Source: Nannocystis sp. RBIL2
GTDB taxonomy: Bacteria; Myxococcota_A; Polyangia; Nannocystales; Nannocystaceae
Direction: 5' to 3'
NCBI RefSeq assembly: GCF_026626745.1
Contig: NZ_JAPNJW010000002.1
Span: forward strand, 5,728,151 to 5,792,150
Length of the DNA: 64,000 nucleotides
Shown here: positions 27,360 through 36,614 of the stretch, one piece after another
Layout of the letters: each line of letters begins with the position of its first letter
Position numbering within the stretch: position 1 is the stretch's first letter
Program-made: the position numbers and the translations under genes
The notes under the pieces: model-generated
The model's database searches: none
What the model saw: the letters and a program-made list of their open reading frames with translations, nothing else
What the model was told of the DNA's origin: nothing

Positions 27360-27929
27360 GTGCCGAAGATCTGGGCCGACACCATCGAGCTGCACCGGCG
27401 TGACATGCGCGCGTCGATCCTCGACGCCACTGCCGCGCTGATCGCCGAGCAGGGCCTGGCCGCCACCACCATGCTGGCGATCGCCGAGCGCGCCGGCATG
27501 GGTCGAGCGACCCTTTATAAATATTTCCGCGAGCTCGACGCGGTGCTGCTGGCGCTCCACGAGCGCGACGTGGCCAGCCACCTGGCCGAGCTGCAGGCCG
27601 CGCGCGACCGCCAGGGCACGCCCTGGCAGCGTCTGGAGCGCGTGCTGGAGACCTACGCGCGGCTGGCCCACGCCGAGCACGGCTCGGAGCTGGTCGCCCG
27701 CATGCGGCACAGCGAGTCGGTGGCGCGCGGGTTTCAGCAGCTCGGCCAGCTCTTGCAAGCGCTGCTCGCCGACGCGATCGCCCAGCGGCTCGTACGCGAG
27801 GACATCCCGCCGTCCGAGCTGGCCGCCTTCTGCATCGGAGCGCTCAGCGACGCCCACACCCTGCCGTCGCAGGCCGCGCTGCGGCGCCGGGTGCAGCTCA
27901 CGCTCGCGGCGCTGCGGGCGGCCGGCTGA
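27360..27929 (+). CDS. TetR-family transcriptional regulator
   Basis: 189 residues from a GTG start. The N-terminal HTH is typical: RRDMRASILDATAALIAEQG, ATTMLAIAERAGMGRATLYK and YFRELDAVLLAL. The C-terminal domain includes RHSESVARGFQQLGQLLQAL. It is divergent from the EthD gene with 123 bases between, and the palindrome AAGACACACTGTCTT in the EthD promoter is its likely operator. A hairpin follows its stop. Confidence 0.9.
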   Translation: MPKIWADTIELHRRDMRASILDATAALIAEQGLAATTMLAIAERAGMGRATLYKYFRELDAVLLALHERDVASHLAELQAARDRQGTPWQRLERVLETYARLAHAEHGSELVARMRHSESVARGFQQLGQLLQALLADAIAQRLVREDIPPSELAAFCIGALSDAHTLPSQAALRRRVQLTLAALRAAG

Positions 27930-27963
27930 CTCGAATCACCGCGGCAGGCTCTGGCCTCGCGCA

Positions 27964-27994
27964 GCGAGACATGTCCCGAGGACATCTCACTCGC
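27964..27994. terminator. ACATGTCC-type hairpin between convergent genes
   Basis: Core ATGTCC-CGA-GGACAT (27971-27985), flanked by GCGAG (27964-27968) and CTCGC (27990-27994). It lies between the TetR gene and the convergent hypothetical gene at 28073. A second dyad around GGACTCGAGTGAGTC follows. Confidence 0.55.
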
Positions 27995-28072
27995 GGACTC
28001 GAGTGAGTCGATTTCCACTGCCCCGACGCCGCAGCGCTCGACCTTCCCGGATCGTCGCCGCAGGGTTCGCGC

Positions 28073-28918
28073 TCACAGGCCGAACGCGCGGAGCGCCGCG
28101 GTTTTGAGCGCGCGCGTGCGGTCGCTATCGTACAGACCGACTATTTCCCCGAGCTCGACCTCGTCCGCGGAGTCCGGATCGCGCTCGCGCAGCTCCGCTC
28201 GATCGATCTCGGTCGCCGGGTCCTCCACCACCTCGACGACGCACCTGTTCACCCACACGCTGAAGTCCACGAGGTCGACGTTCGGCGCCGGCGCGTGCGA
28301 GCTCGCGTTGACGACGATCGCGTTCTTCTCCTCAGCGGTGAGGAGCGAGAGCGCGGCCCACTCGAGCGCGAGATACCGGTCGAGCACCCTCGGGCTCCGG
28401 AGTCGCGCGCGCACTGCCGCCTTGTACGCTCCGAGCGAGCCGAGCGCGGCCTTCTCGGCGAGCGCGGCGAGGAACGCGTCGACGTAGGGCGCAAAGCGCA
28501 CGACCTCGGCCTCGAACGCGGCGTCATGCACGGGCTGGCGCGGCGCGAGCAACTCGAGCACGGGAAAGAGGGCGGGGCACGCGAGCGCGAGGCCGTCCAA
28601 TTCGCGGAGCCAGCCCGCGCGCGCCGCCTCGTCGCCGGCCCCGAGCACGCCCTCCAGCGCCGCCGCCAGCGCGCGCGGCTCGATCTGCGCGAGCACCTCG
28701 GCCGCATGGTCGATCGCCGCGTCGCCGCCGGTCACTCGGAACCAGTTCGCCAGCGCAGTCACGATCGGCCCGACGTGGGGCAAGATCTGCTCGGACGGAA
28801 CCCGCGCGAGCGTGCGAGCAGCGTCCAACGCGAGCCACGAGAGCTCCGCGTCGAACGCGGGTCGGCCCAGAGCGCGCACAAACTGATCGACGATCTCCGA
28901 GGTGCTCTCCGCAGTCAT
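28073..28918 (-). CDS. Hypothetical helical-repeat protein
   Basis: 281 residues, no signal or membrane segment, almost entirely helical (LALDAARTLARVPSEQILPH; FAPYVDAFLAALAEKAALGS), with spacing that suggests ARM/HEAT-like repeats. The C-terminal 70 residues are acidic (VVEVVEDPATEIDRAEL). Codon use looks coding (strong third-position GC). I do not recognise the family, and the neighbours (convergent TetR, HMG-CoA synthase) do not explain it. Confidence 0.55.
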   Translation of the reverse strand: MTAESTSEIVDQFVRALGRPAFDAELSWLALDAARTLARVPSEQILPHVGPIVTALANWFRVTGGDAAIDHAAEVLAQIEPRALAAALEGVLGAGDEAARAGWLRELDGLALACPALFPVLELLAPRQPVHDAAFEAEVVRFAPYVDAFLAALAEKAALGSLGAYKAAVRARLRSPRVLDRYLALEWAALSLLTAEEKNAIVVNASSHAPAPNVDLVDFSVWVNRCVVEVVEDPATEIDRAELRERDPDSADEVELGEIVGLYDSDRTRALKTAALRAFGL

Positions 28919-29114
28919 GGCGCTCCTCGATCATGGTATCAGGCCGCGCGGCGGCCTGCTCGGAGGCCGGGTCTCGGGACGGTGGAAGCGCGTCGTCGCG
29001 GGCCGCTGTCCCCATCCTGCGTGCGCCGACACGACCCGCACGACCACCGGCGATATCCGCAACGATGCGGCGGCCTCCTCGGCCGATCGCATCGAGCCGC
29101 GGGAACGGGTCGTC

Positions 29115-29136
29115 ACTCGCGCCTCGCGGCGCGAGT
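29115..29136. terminator. Hairpin downstream of HMG-CoA synthase
   Basis: ACTCGCGCC (29115-29123), loop TCGC, GGCGCGAGT (29128-29136): perfect 9-base arms 15 bases after the stop of the minus-strand synthase gene. It is not of the ACATGTCC type. Confidence 0.55.
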
Positions 29137-29151
29137 CAGCCGTATTTCCGC

Positions 29152-30633
29152 TCAGCCGGGCTCGTTCACGCGGTAGTGCGTCACCCCGACGTCCTGCCAG
29201 TTGCGCCCGTACGTACGCCCGCGGCCAGCGATCGCGAACGGCGTCGGCGCGGGCAGCTCGCGGGCCGGGGCGCGGCGCTCGTGCAGCGCCTCGTAGTCCT
29301 CGCGCGCCAGCTCGATCGCCCCGGCCAGCGCGGCCTTGACGTCGCAGCGACCGGCCGCCTCGCGCCAGCCCGGCACCACCCGCCCGGACCACACCTCTGC
29401 CGCGTCGCCGCTGCCGTAGCCGACCAGCGTGATGGCAGCCCCGTCCCACGCCAGCGCGCGCGCGTGGGCTTCCGCGAAGGCCGCGGCGATCCACGCCGGC
29501 AGCGACGCGGTGTAGAGATTGCCGAGCTGGCGCACCAGCGCCCGGCCCGGCTGCGTCGCCGCCAGAACGCGCGCGAACCCCTCGTCCTTCACCACGTGCC
29601 GCGCCACCGCCTGCGTGCGCGCCAGCGGGTCGAACTCGGGCCCCTGCGCGAGCACCCCCTCGCGGACGCGGCTGTCGCCGGCGAGCTCGGCGACCAGCGC
29701 CTCGAAGCCGACGTCCGCCGCCACACAAGCCGCGCCGAGGGCCTCGCGATCACCGGCGCGGACGCAGGCCCACACCCACGCCGCGCCGAGGGCCGCGACC
29801 GGCATGCGATCGTAGGGGCGGTGCAGCAGCAGCGCCGCCGGCTCGGCCAGCAGCGCCCGCGGATCGCCGCCGCCGCGCGCGTGCGCCGATTGCAGCGCCC
29901 GCACCACCGCCTCCACGTAGCAGACAGTCGAGTACTTTCCATTAAACACCGGGAAGTCGCGCTCGCCGCGGCAGCTCTCCGGGTACTCACTCATGAAGTG
30001 GCGCGCCACCGGCTTACGAAAATCCCAGCCGCGCTCGTCGGACGAGCTGCCCGCGGTGCGCAGGTCGAGCGCCAGCAGGCGCGCCCGCGGCTCGACCAGC
30101 ATCGCCACCGCGCCCGCGCCCTGCGTCGGCTCGCCGGAGCTGCCGCGCTCGTACTGCGCGATGTCGGCGGCGACCACGATCGCCACCCGATCGGCCCCGT
30201 CGGTCTGCACGTAGCGCAGCGCCGCCTTGAGCGCATACATCCCGCCGAGGCACGCGTGCTTGACCTCCGGCACCTCGACGTCGCGCGGCAGCGGCGCGCG
30301 CCCGGCCCGGCGCAGCGCGTCGTCGACCATGCCGCGCACGATCACCGCCCCCACCGCGTTGTCGACGCTCGACTCGGTGCCGAGCGCCAGCATGCCGACG
30401 CGCGACGGATCGACGTCGTGCTCTCGCAGCAGGCGCAGCACCGCCGCGGCCGCCATCGTATAGACGTCCTCCTCGGGCTGCGGCACGCGGAACGCGTCGC
30501 CGACCACCGCCGCGAGCTTGGCCGGATCGGCGCCCGTCCACCCGGCGAACGCGCTCAGCGCGACGCGCGGTCGTGGTACGTACAACGAGAGCCCCGAGAG
30601 GCCCGGGTTCGCAAGAGCAAGCGCTTCGGACAT
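29152..30633 (-). CDS. Hydroxymethylglutaryl-CoA synthase-like thiolase-fold enzyme
   Basis: 493 residues (an ATG at 30645 would add four). The fold and motifs follow HMG-CoA synthase: LGTESSVDNAVGAVIVRGM, VPEVKHACLGGMYALKAALR with the nucleophile Cys of the AC(L/Y)GG site, VAADIAQYERGSSGEPTQGA, FPVFNGKYSTVCYVEAV and RQLGNLYTASLPAWIAAAF. HMG-CoA synthase joins acetyl-CoA and acetoacetyl-CoA to HMG-CoA, which feeds mevalonate and isoprenoids or, in myxobacteria, isovaleryl-CoA. The protein is longer than the usual 390-460 residues and has no mevalonate genes beside it, so a role in a branched acyl-CoA or polyketide side pathway is possible. Confidence 0.75.
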   Translation of the reverse strand: MSEALALANPGLSGLSLYVPRPRVALSAFAGWTGADPAKLAAVVGDAFRVPQPEEDVYTMAAAAVLRLLREHDVDPSRVGMLALGTESSVDNAVGAVIVRGMVDDALRRAGRAPLPRDVEVPEVKHACLGGMYALKAALRYVQTDGADRVAIVVAADIAQYERGSSGEPTQGAGAVAMLVEPRARLLALDLRTAGSSSDERGWDFRKPVARHFMSEYPESCRGERDFPVFNGKYSTVCYVEAVVRALQSAHARGGGDPRALLAEPAALLLHRPYDRMPVAALGAAWVWACVRAGDREALGAACVAADVGFEALVAELAGDSRVREGVLAQGPEFDPLARTQAVARHVVKDEGFARVLAATQPGRALVRQLGNLYTASLPAWIAAAFAEAHARALAWDGAAITLVGYGSGDAAEVWSGRVVPGWREAAGRCDVKAALAGAIELAREDYEALHERRAPARELPAPTPFAIAGRGRTYGRNWQDVGVTHYRVNEPG

Positions 30634-30958
30634 GGCGCGGACCATACGCGAGTCCGCGGCGGCCGGACCGCCGCGCCCGTCGCCCTGTGCGCCGCGCCAC
30701 TCGCCTGCTGCGATTTCGCCGCTCACGCCAATGCGCACCGGCGCGCAATCCTCCGCGCAGGGAATTGCACGAGCGCGAGCGCGATCATGACAATCCGCGG
30801 ATGCAACGCGTTCCACTCGCGCAGCGATCCGGCGATCGATTCACGCGACGATCGATCCGCCGGCGCGAGCGATCGCCGCTGCGCCGATCGCCGCTGCGGG
30901 GAGTGGGCCGCGATGATTCGCCGCTTTGCTTTCACGGATCCATGTGGTCTGCTCCGCT
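30634..30958. other. Divergent intergenic region
   Basis: This separates the HMG-CoA synthase and secreted hydrolase genes. It holds a tandem repeat GATCGCCGCTGCG (about 30870-30897) and several overlapping GATCGAT dyads near 30835-30860. I see no gene and no convincing -35/-10 pair. Confidence 0.4.
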
Positions 30959-32857
30959 ATGCACATTCGCAGCGCGCTCCCGACTTCCTTGGCCTTGCTG
31001 GTCGCCTGCGGCGACTCGGCCGTGACGACCACCGACACCGACACCTCGACCGGCACCGACACCTCGACCGGCACCGACGCGACGACGACCACGTCGACCA
31101 CCGAGACCACCGTCGAGCCGCCCACCACCGGCGAGCCGCCGACCACCGGCGAGATCACGACCACCACCGGCGAGACGACGACCACCACCACCGGTGAGAC
31201 GACGTCCACCACCGACCCGGTCGACACCACCAGCGACACGACCTCGACCTCGACCTCGACGGGTCCCGACACCACCACCGGCGACACCGACACCACCACG
31301 AGCACCACCGGCGACCTGCCGCCGGACCTCGACGCTCTGGTGGTCGGCCTCGACGGCGGCGTGCGGGTCGACTGGCTCGGCGGCGGCGACGGCGGCATCG
31401 AGCACAGCACCTACTGGGGCCTCGTGAAGGGCAGCGCCGAGTACGACGCGCTGCCGGCGGGCGAGCAGAAGAAGGTCGACGCCATGAAGGCGAGCATCCT
31501 GCACAGCGCCCAGCGCGTGCCGACCAGCGAGACCCCGGGCGTCGAGGTCACCGGCGCCTTGACGATCGAGGAGCGCACCCAGGAGCTCGTGTTCGCGGTG
31601 CCGACCGACTACAACGGCCGGCTCGTGGTGCTCGGCACCCCGGGCACGCGCAACGAGTGGTCGAGCCACGGCGTGCTCCTGGCGTGGCTGGTGTCGCAGG
31701 GCTACGCGGTCGTGGTCGGCAACAAGGGCATGACCAACGGCGGCGTCGACGGCAACGCGACCATGCTCAACAAGCAGCACCCGTCGCAGCACTGGGGCAC
31801 CATGCTGCTCGACCTCGGCCAGTGGGCCGGCGAGCGGCTGACCGCCGCCTACGGCGAGGCGCCCACCGCGGTGTACGCCGCGGGCCTTTCGAACGGCGGC
31901 TACCAGGTCCGCCGCGCGCTCGAGCTCGACCGCCTGCGCGTGCTGCAGGGCGAGCCCGCGGTGTTCGCCGGCGGCGTCGACTGGGCCGGCGTTTATTATC
32001 CCGACGCGCGCGTGCTCGACACTGACGCCGACGACGTCGTGACCCCGGCCGAGCTGGCCGCGAGCGACCACCTGGTGCGCACCAACGAGGCGGCGGCGCT
32101 GACGATGCGCTACGCCTACGACCCGCTGACCGAGACGACGCCGGCCAACTACGCCCAGATCCCTCCGTACCCCAACGCCCAGGCCGCGATGCAGGCCGCC
32201 GGCTTCGACCCGGCCTCGGCGACGATCTGGGGCGCCTACAACACCGCGTTCGACTACCTCAAGGGCTTCGGCCTGCCGCAGTTCAAGGGCGTCGGCTACT
32301 ACAACTTCACCGGCTACGTGTTCCGCGCCGAGCTCATGGGCCACGACGCCACCGAGGCCGCCGCCTACTCGTGCTACACCGGCCCGAACGACGAGCCGCC
32401 CGCGATGTACGAGTGGCTGGCGCAGGCCCAGGACGCCGGCTTCACCGAGGAGCACGTCGAGTGGGCCCTGGCCAACGCGACCACCGGCGAGTTCTCGGCC
32501 CCGCTGATCAGCGTCCACGGCGACGGCGACGGCCTCAACGGCCTCGGCGCCCACGGCCTGAGCTACCGCGCCGCGGTGTCCGCGTTCGGCACGCCGTCGC
32601 AGCACCGCCTCTACGTCGTGTCGCACGGCGGCCACGTCGACGCCCACAGCGACGGACTCGGCCTCGACTACGACTTCGACGGCACCATCGGCGAGGAGAA
32701 CGCGGCCGACCGCTTCGTCCTGATGCAGCCCTACGCCGAGCGGGCCTTCCTCTACCTGGTCGACTGGGTCGAGAACCAGGTCCCCGCCCCGGCCGGCAAG
32801 ACGCTCGCCACTGATCCCAAGAACGACGTCCTCGACGCCGAGTCGCTGTCGTTCTGA
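30959..32857 (+). CDS. Secreted alpha/beta-hydrolase lipoprotein (tannase / oligomer hydrolase-like)
   Basis: 632 residues from ATG 30959. A lipoprotein signal (SALPTSLALLVAC) precedes about 110 residues of Thr/Ser/Asp/Glu/Gly linker (residues 20-130). The catalytic domain has LVVLGTPGTRNEWSSHGVLL, NKGMTNGG, the nucleophile elbow AAGLSNGGYQ and a late VVSHGGHVDAHSDG with the likely His. The arrangement is that of secreted esterases such as tannases, feruloyl esterases and 3-hydroxybutyrate oligomer hydrolases. It converges on the extracellular PHB depolymerase, so action on hydroxyalkanoate oligomers is a reasonable but unproved guess. The linker DNA (about 31020-31320) is low-complexity and repetitive. 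Confidence 0.7.
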   Translation: MHIRSALPTSLALLVACGDSAVTTTDTDTSTGTDTSTGTDATTTTSTTETTVEPPTTGEPPTTGEITTTTGETTTTTTGETTSTTDPVDTTSDTTSTSTSTGPDTTTGDTDTTTSTTGDLPPDLDALVVGLDGGVRVDWLGGGDGGIEHSTYWGLVKGSAEYDALPAGEQKKVDAMKASILHSAQRVPTSETPGVEVTGALTIEERTQELVFAVPTDYNGRLVVLGTPGTRNEWSSHGVLLAWLVSQGYAVVVGNKGMTNGGVDGNATMLNKQHPSQHWGTMLLDLGQWAGERLTAAYGEAPTAVYAAGLSNGGYQVRRALELDRLRVLQGEPAVFAGGVDWAGVYYPDARVLDTDADDVVTPAELAASDHLVRTNEAAALTMRYAYDPLTETTPANYAQIPPYPNAQAAMQAAGFDPASATIWGAYNTAFDYLKGFGLPQFKGVGYYNFTGYVFRAELMGHDATEAAAYSCYTGPNDEPPAMYEWLAQAQDAGFTEEHVEWALANATTGEFSAPLISVHGDGDGLNGLGAHGLSYRAAVSAFGTPSQHRLYVVSHGGHVDAHSDGLGLDYDFDGTIGEENAADRFVLMQPYAERAFLYLVDWVENQVPAPAGKTLATDPKNDVLDAESLSF

Positions 32858-32931
32858 CGCGGACGCACCCGCCGTCCTCGCGCCGTGCGAGGACGAACGG
32901 AGCGCCGCGATCGGCGTTAATGACATAACCC

Positions 32932-32961
32932 AAAGGACATGCCTACAAGGGCATGTCCTTT
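32932..32961. terminator. ACATGTCC-type hairpin between convergent hydrolase genes
   Basis: AAAGGACATGCC (32932-32943), loop TACAAG, GGCATGTCCTTT (32950-32961): perfect 12-base arms ending in a short T run. It lies between the convergent secreted hydrolase and PHB depolymerase genes, 75 bases from each stop. Confidence 0.7.
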
Positions 32962-33036
32962 CAGACATCCAGTCTGTCACCGCGCCCTCGGCCCGACCTT
33001 CGCGCAGCAATGCTGCGCTCGCCGGGCCGACTGCCT

Positions 33037-34377
33037 TCAGGGGCACTTCACCGCCCCCGGTACCTTGGCGGGGTCGGCGTACCACTTGCCGTCGCTCCCC
33101 TGGTACAGCGGGAACGCGGTCGACATGCCGTACTTGGAGAACAGCGAGGTGTAGGTCGCGTCCGCGGTGCCGTAGCCGTGCGGATAGCTGGCGAAGCGCG
33201 AGAAGTGCCCGGAGATCGTCGCAGTCACCGCCTGCACGTACGGGGTCGACGGCGTGCAGGGCTCGACCCCGGTGTCGCCGCTGCCGGTGTCGGCGCCGCC
33301 GGAATCGTCACTCCCGGTCTCGCCGCTGCCGGTGTCGTCGCTCCCGGTCTCGCCACTCCCAGTCTCGCCGGACCCGGTCTCGCCGTTCCCGCTGTCGTCA
33401 TTGCCGCCCCCGCAGTCGGGGCACAGCCGGCGATTGTTGGTGGAGAAGAAATCCGCCAGGTACCAGGCGTAGTTGACGTGCTTCGGCGACACGTACGACT
33501 TGTCCGCCCCGCTGCCGCTGCCGGCCGGCCACGCGTGGGCCAGGGAGGTCGCGCGGATCTGCGACACCCGCGGCCCGTCGGCGTCGGCCCACAAGAGGCC
33601 CGTGCCGCTCGGCTGATAGCCCTCGAGGTCGGCCACGCTGAAGCCGCCCGCCGACGTCGCCCCGTACAGCTGGGCCATCACTGCCGCGTTGAGGTCGGCG
33701 TAGCCCTGGGCGACCACGTAGTCGTTGGTGCCCGCGAGCACCGACGTCAGCTGGGTCGCGAACGCGCCGCTGTGCGCCCCCGCCAGGCTCTTACACAGCG
33801 AGCTGGCCGCCTGCTGCGACGTCGAGACCTTGCCGATCTGCGACGAGCTGGTGCCGACGGTCGGGCCGGCGTCGATGCCGACCCCGGCGAACACGTCGGG
33901 CGCCACGCAGCCCATCACCATCGCCATGCCGCCGCCCGACGACAGCCCGGCCACGTAGACCTGGGCCGGGTCGACGTCGAGCGCCGCGTCGGCCGTCAGG
34001 TTCGCGGCCAGCTGCAGCAGCGCGCCGGCGTGGCCCTGAGTGCGCGAGTGATTGCCGCCGAAGTAGTCCCAGCAGCCGAGCAGCACCCCGCCGTTCGGCG
34101 CCGCGGGGACCGCCACCACCATGCCGTAGGCCTCGGCCGCGCTGGCCCAGTTGCCGAGGTCGCGGAACACCGTCGCCTGCTGCGAGCAGCCGTGCAATGC
34201 GACGAGCAGCCCGCGGCCCTCGCCGACCACCCCCGCGGTCGCCGGGGTATAGACATACGTCGTCATCCCGGCGACCGTGCGCGACGACCACACGCCGTCG
34301 GCGGCTGCGGGCGCGGGGCTGGAGAGCATGCCGACCACTGCGGCGGCGGTGACGAGAAGCGGGGCGAATCGATGCAT
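33037..34377 (-). CDS. Extracellular PHB depolymerase
   Basis: 446 residues from ATG 34377 with the ribosome site GGAGGA. A signal peptide (PLLVTAAAVVGMLSSPAPAAA) is followed by an esterase domain of the PHB depolymerase family: GLLVALHGCSQQATVF with the oxyanion His-Gly, YVAGLSSGGGMAMVMGCVAP with the nucleophile Ser, and later VNYAWYLADFF. Then comes a linker of repeated (D/S)GSGETGS units (about 325-370) and a C-terminal domain CTPSTPYVQAVTATISGHFS likely to bind substrate or surface. It would cut extracellular polyhydroxybutyrate to oligomers. The two downstream genes complete monomer use. Confidence 0.85.
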   Translation of the reverse strand: MHRFAPLLVTAAAVVGMLSSPAPAAADGVWSSRTVAGMTTYVYTPATAGVVGEGRGLLVALHGCSQQATVFRDLGNWASAAEAYGMVVAVPAAPNGGVLLGCWDYFGGNHSRTQGHAGALLQLAANLTADAALDVDPAQVYVAGLSSGGGMAMVMGCVAPDVFAGVGIDAGPTVGTSSSQIGKVSTSQQAASSLCKSLAGAHSGAFATQLTSVLAGTNDYVVAQGYADLNAAVMAQLYGATSAGGFSVADLEGYQPSGTGLLWADADGPRVSQIRATSLAHAWPAGSGSGADKSYVSPKHVNYAWYLADFFSTNNRRLCPDCGGGNDDSGNGETGSGETGSGETGSDDTGSGETGSDDSGGADTGSGDTGVEPCTPSTPYVQAVTATISGHFSRFASYPHGYGTADATYTSLFSKYGMSTAFPLYQGSDGKWYADPAKVPGAVKCP

Positions 34378-34407
34378 GGCCGTATCCTCCACGTGGGTTT
34401 TCTGTCG

Positions 34408-35196
34408 CTATTGCGCGGTCCAGGCCCCGTCCATCGTCCAGGCCACGCCGCGGACCTGCGCGGCCGCGTCGCTGCTGAGGAAACAGACCAGCTCGGCGAG
34501 CTGCTCGGGGGTCACGAATTGGCCTGACGGCTGCTTCTCGGCCAGCAGCTCGTCGCGGGCGGCGTCGAGGTCGAGGCCGCCGGAGATCGCCCGCGCCTCG
34601 ACCTGCGCCTGCACCAGCGGCGTCAGCACCCAGCCCGGGCACACCGCGTTGCAGGTGATGTTGGTGCGGGCCGTCTCGAGCGCCACAACTTTGGTCAGGC
34701 CGACCAGGCCGTGCTTGGCCGCCACGTAGGCCGCCTTGTGGGCCGACGCGACCAGCCCGTGGACCGAGGCGACGTTGACGATCCGGCCCCAGCCCTTGCG
34801 GCGCATCCGCGGCAGCGCCAGCCGCGTGGTGTGGAACGCCGAGCTGAGGTTGATCGCCAGCACCGCGTCCCAGCGCTCCGGCGCGAACTCCTCGACCGGC
34901 GCGACGTGCTGGATGCCCGCGTTGTTGACGAGGATGTCGACCCCGCCGAACACGTCGTCGGCGTGGCGCATCATCGCCTCGACCTCCGCCGGCTTCGACA
35001 CGTCGGCGGCGTGATGGGCCACGCGCGCGCCCGACTTCGCCGCCGCATCGCCGACGCTCGCCAGCGCCGCGTCGACGTCGCCGAAGCCGTTGAGCAGCAC
35101 GTGGGCGCCGCGCGCCGCCAGGGCGCCGGCGATCCCGAGGCCGATCCCGCTCGTCGAGCCAGTGACGAGCGCCGACTTGCCCGCGAACTGCGTCAT
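34408..35196 (-). CDS. bdhA: D-3-hydroxybutyrate dehydrogenase
   Basis: 262 residues, the usual length for BdhA. SDR signature: VTGSTSGIGLGIAGALAARG, ILVNNAGIQHVAPVEEF, IVNVASVHGLVASAHKAAYV with catalytic Ser, and YVAAKHGLVGLTKVVALE with Tyr/Lys. The motif CNAVCPGWVLTPLVQAQVEA and the ending AWTMDGAWTAQ are characteristic of 3-hydroxybutyrate dehydrogenases. It oxidises 3-hydroxybutyrate to acetoacetate with NAD. Its start overlaps the stop of the intracellular depolymerase (ATGA), so the two are coupled. Confidence 0.9.
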   Translation of the reverse strand: MTQFAGKSALVTGSTSGIGLGIAGALAARGAHVLLNGFGDVDAALASVGDAAAKSGARVAHHAADVSKPAEVEAMMRHADDVFGGVDILVNNAGIQHVAPVEEFAPERWDAVLAINLSSAFHTTRLALPRMRRKGWGRIVNVASVHGLVASAHKAAYVAAKHGLVGLTKVVALETARTNITCNAVCPGWVLTPLVQAQVEARAISGGLDLDAARDELLAEKQPSGQFVTPEQLAELVCFLSSDAAAQVRGVAWTMDGAWTAQ

Positions 35197-36461
35197 GTCA
35201 ATTGTCCTCTCGTGGTGATGCGGTCGTGGGCACGCACGAACTCGCGGACCGCCGGGTAGATCGATCCGCGCCAGCGCGCGCCGGAGAAGATCCCGTAGTG
35301 ACCGGCGCCCTCGACCGTCAGCCGCTGCTTGTCGGCCTCGCGCACGCCCGAGCACAGGCCGAGCGCCGCGTGGGTCTGGCCGGCGCCGGTGATGTCGTCC
35401 TCGGCGCCTTCCACCGTCAGCACCGCGGTGTCGCGGATGTCGCCCGGGTGCACCGGCTCGCCGGCGACCCACCAGGTGCCGCGGGCCAGCGCGTGCTCCT
35501 GAAACACCAGGCGCACCGTCTCGAGGTAGTAGAGCGCGTCCATGTCGAGGACCGCGTTGTATTCGTCGTAGAAGCGCTCGTGCGCGGCCGCCTGCTCGTC
35601 GCGCCCGCGCACGCGGTCGAGCCAGTAATTGCGGTAGGCCGCGAAGTGGCGGCCCGGGTTCATCGACACGAACGCCGCCAGCTGCAAAAACCCCGGGTAC
35701 ACCCGCCGGCCCTCGCCGGGGAAGCCGGCCGGCACGCGGTGGATCAGGTTCTGCTCGAACCACACCAGCGGCCGCTCGCTCGCCAGGCGATTGACCTGAG
35801 TCGGGTTGATGCGGCCGTCGATCGGCCCGCCCATCAACACCAGCGTCGCCGGCGTCTCCTGCCCCGCCGAGGCCATGCGGGCCACCGCGGCCAGGGCCGG
35901 GACCGCCGGCTGGCACACCGCGATCATGTGCGTGCGCGCCGGCCCGAGCGCGCGCAAGAATCGCTCGAGGTGCAGCACGTAATCGTCGAGCCCGAAGAAG
36001 CCGTCGGCCAGCGGGACCTCGCGGGCGTCGGACCAGTCGGTGACGTAGACGTCGTGGTCGGCCGCCAGCGAGCGCACCGTGTCGCGCAGCAGCGTGGCGA
36101 AGTGGCCCGACAGCGGGGCACACAGCAGCACCCGCGGGTCACGGGCCAGCCGCGCGCCGACCTGCAGGTCGTCGCTGTGCCGCGCGAACCGGACCAGCCG
36201 GCACCACGGCGTGCGCACCACCACCTCTTCACGGACCGCGACCGTCTGCCCGTGGGCCTCCACCGACTCGATGCCGAAGGCCGGCCGCGGGTGGTCCTTC
36301 GTGATGCGGCGCAGCAACTCCCAGCCGGCCGCGGCGGGCCGCCCGAGGCCCGCCGGCGCCCTCCGCAGCAGGTCCGCCTGGACCCGGGCCAACCCGGCGA
36401 AAGGTCGCAACCAGCGGCGTTGCAGGTCGTGGAGCTCGTAGAGCATGAAGGCCCGCAGCAT
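35193..36461 (-). CDS. phaZ: Intracellular PHB depolymerase, PhaZ type with Cys nucleophile
   Basis: 422 residues from ATG 36461 (AAAGG upstream); the ATG at 36446 gives the family-typical opening MLYELHDLQRRW and is a good alternative. Motifs of the intracellular depolymerase family: VLLCAPLSGHFATLLRDTVR, DVYVTDWSDAREVPLADGFF, IAVCQPAVPALAAVA with the nucleophile Cys (about residue 183), ATLVLMGGPIDGRINPT and GAEDDITGAGQT with the late acidic residue. It mobilises stored PHB granules to 3-hydroxybutyrate, the substrate of the next gene. There is no PHB synthase in the window. Confidence 0.9.
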   Translation of the reverse strand: MLRAFMLYELHDLQRRWLRPFAGLARVQADLLRRAPAGLGRPAAAGWELLRRITKDHPRPAFGIESVEAHGQTVAVREEVVVRTPWCRLVRFARHSDDLQVGARLARDPRVLLCAPLSGHFATLLRDTVRSLAADHDVYVTDWSDAREVPLADGFFGLDDYVLHLERFLRALGPARTHMIAVCQPAVPALAAVARMASAGQETPATLVLMGGPIDGRINPTQVNRLASERPLVWFEQNLIHRVPAGFPGEGRRVYPGFLQLAAFVSMNPGRHFAAYRNYWLDRVRGRDEQAAAHERFYDEYNAVLDMDALYYLETVRLVFQEHALARGTWWVAGEPVHPGDIRDTAVLTVEGAEDDITGAGQTHAALGLCSGVREADKQRLTVEGAGHYGIFSGARWRGSIYPAVREFVRAHDRITTRGQLT

Positions 36462-36614
36462 GCCGCGACCTTTGCTGCACTGCAACATGGATCGCCAGGA
36501 ATGGGCGGATTCCTGACCCGGAGCCCAGCAGGCCATGCTGCGCCGCACAAACCGCGGGCCTTCTGCGGGTGCAGGCGCCGGCGCGACGTCGCGCGCGACG
36601 ACGTCCGCGAGAGG

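Noticed and set aside
31020..31320. Repetitive GACACCGACACC-type DNA as a tandem repeat element
   Set aside because: It is the coding sequence of a Thr/Asp/Glu-rich lipoprotein linker, explained by protein composition.
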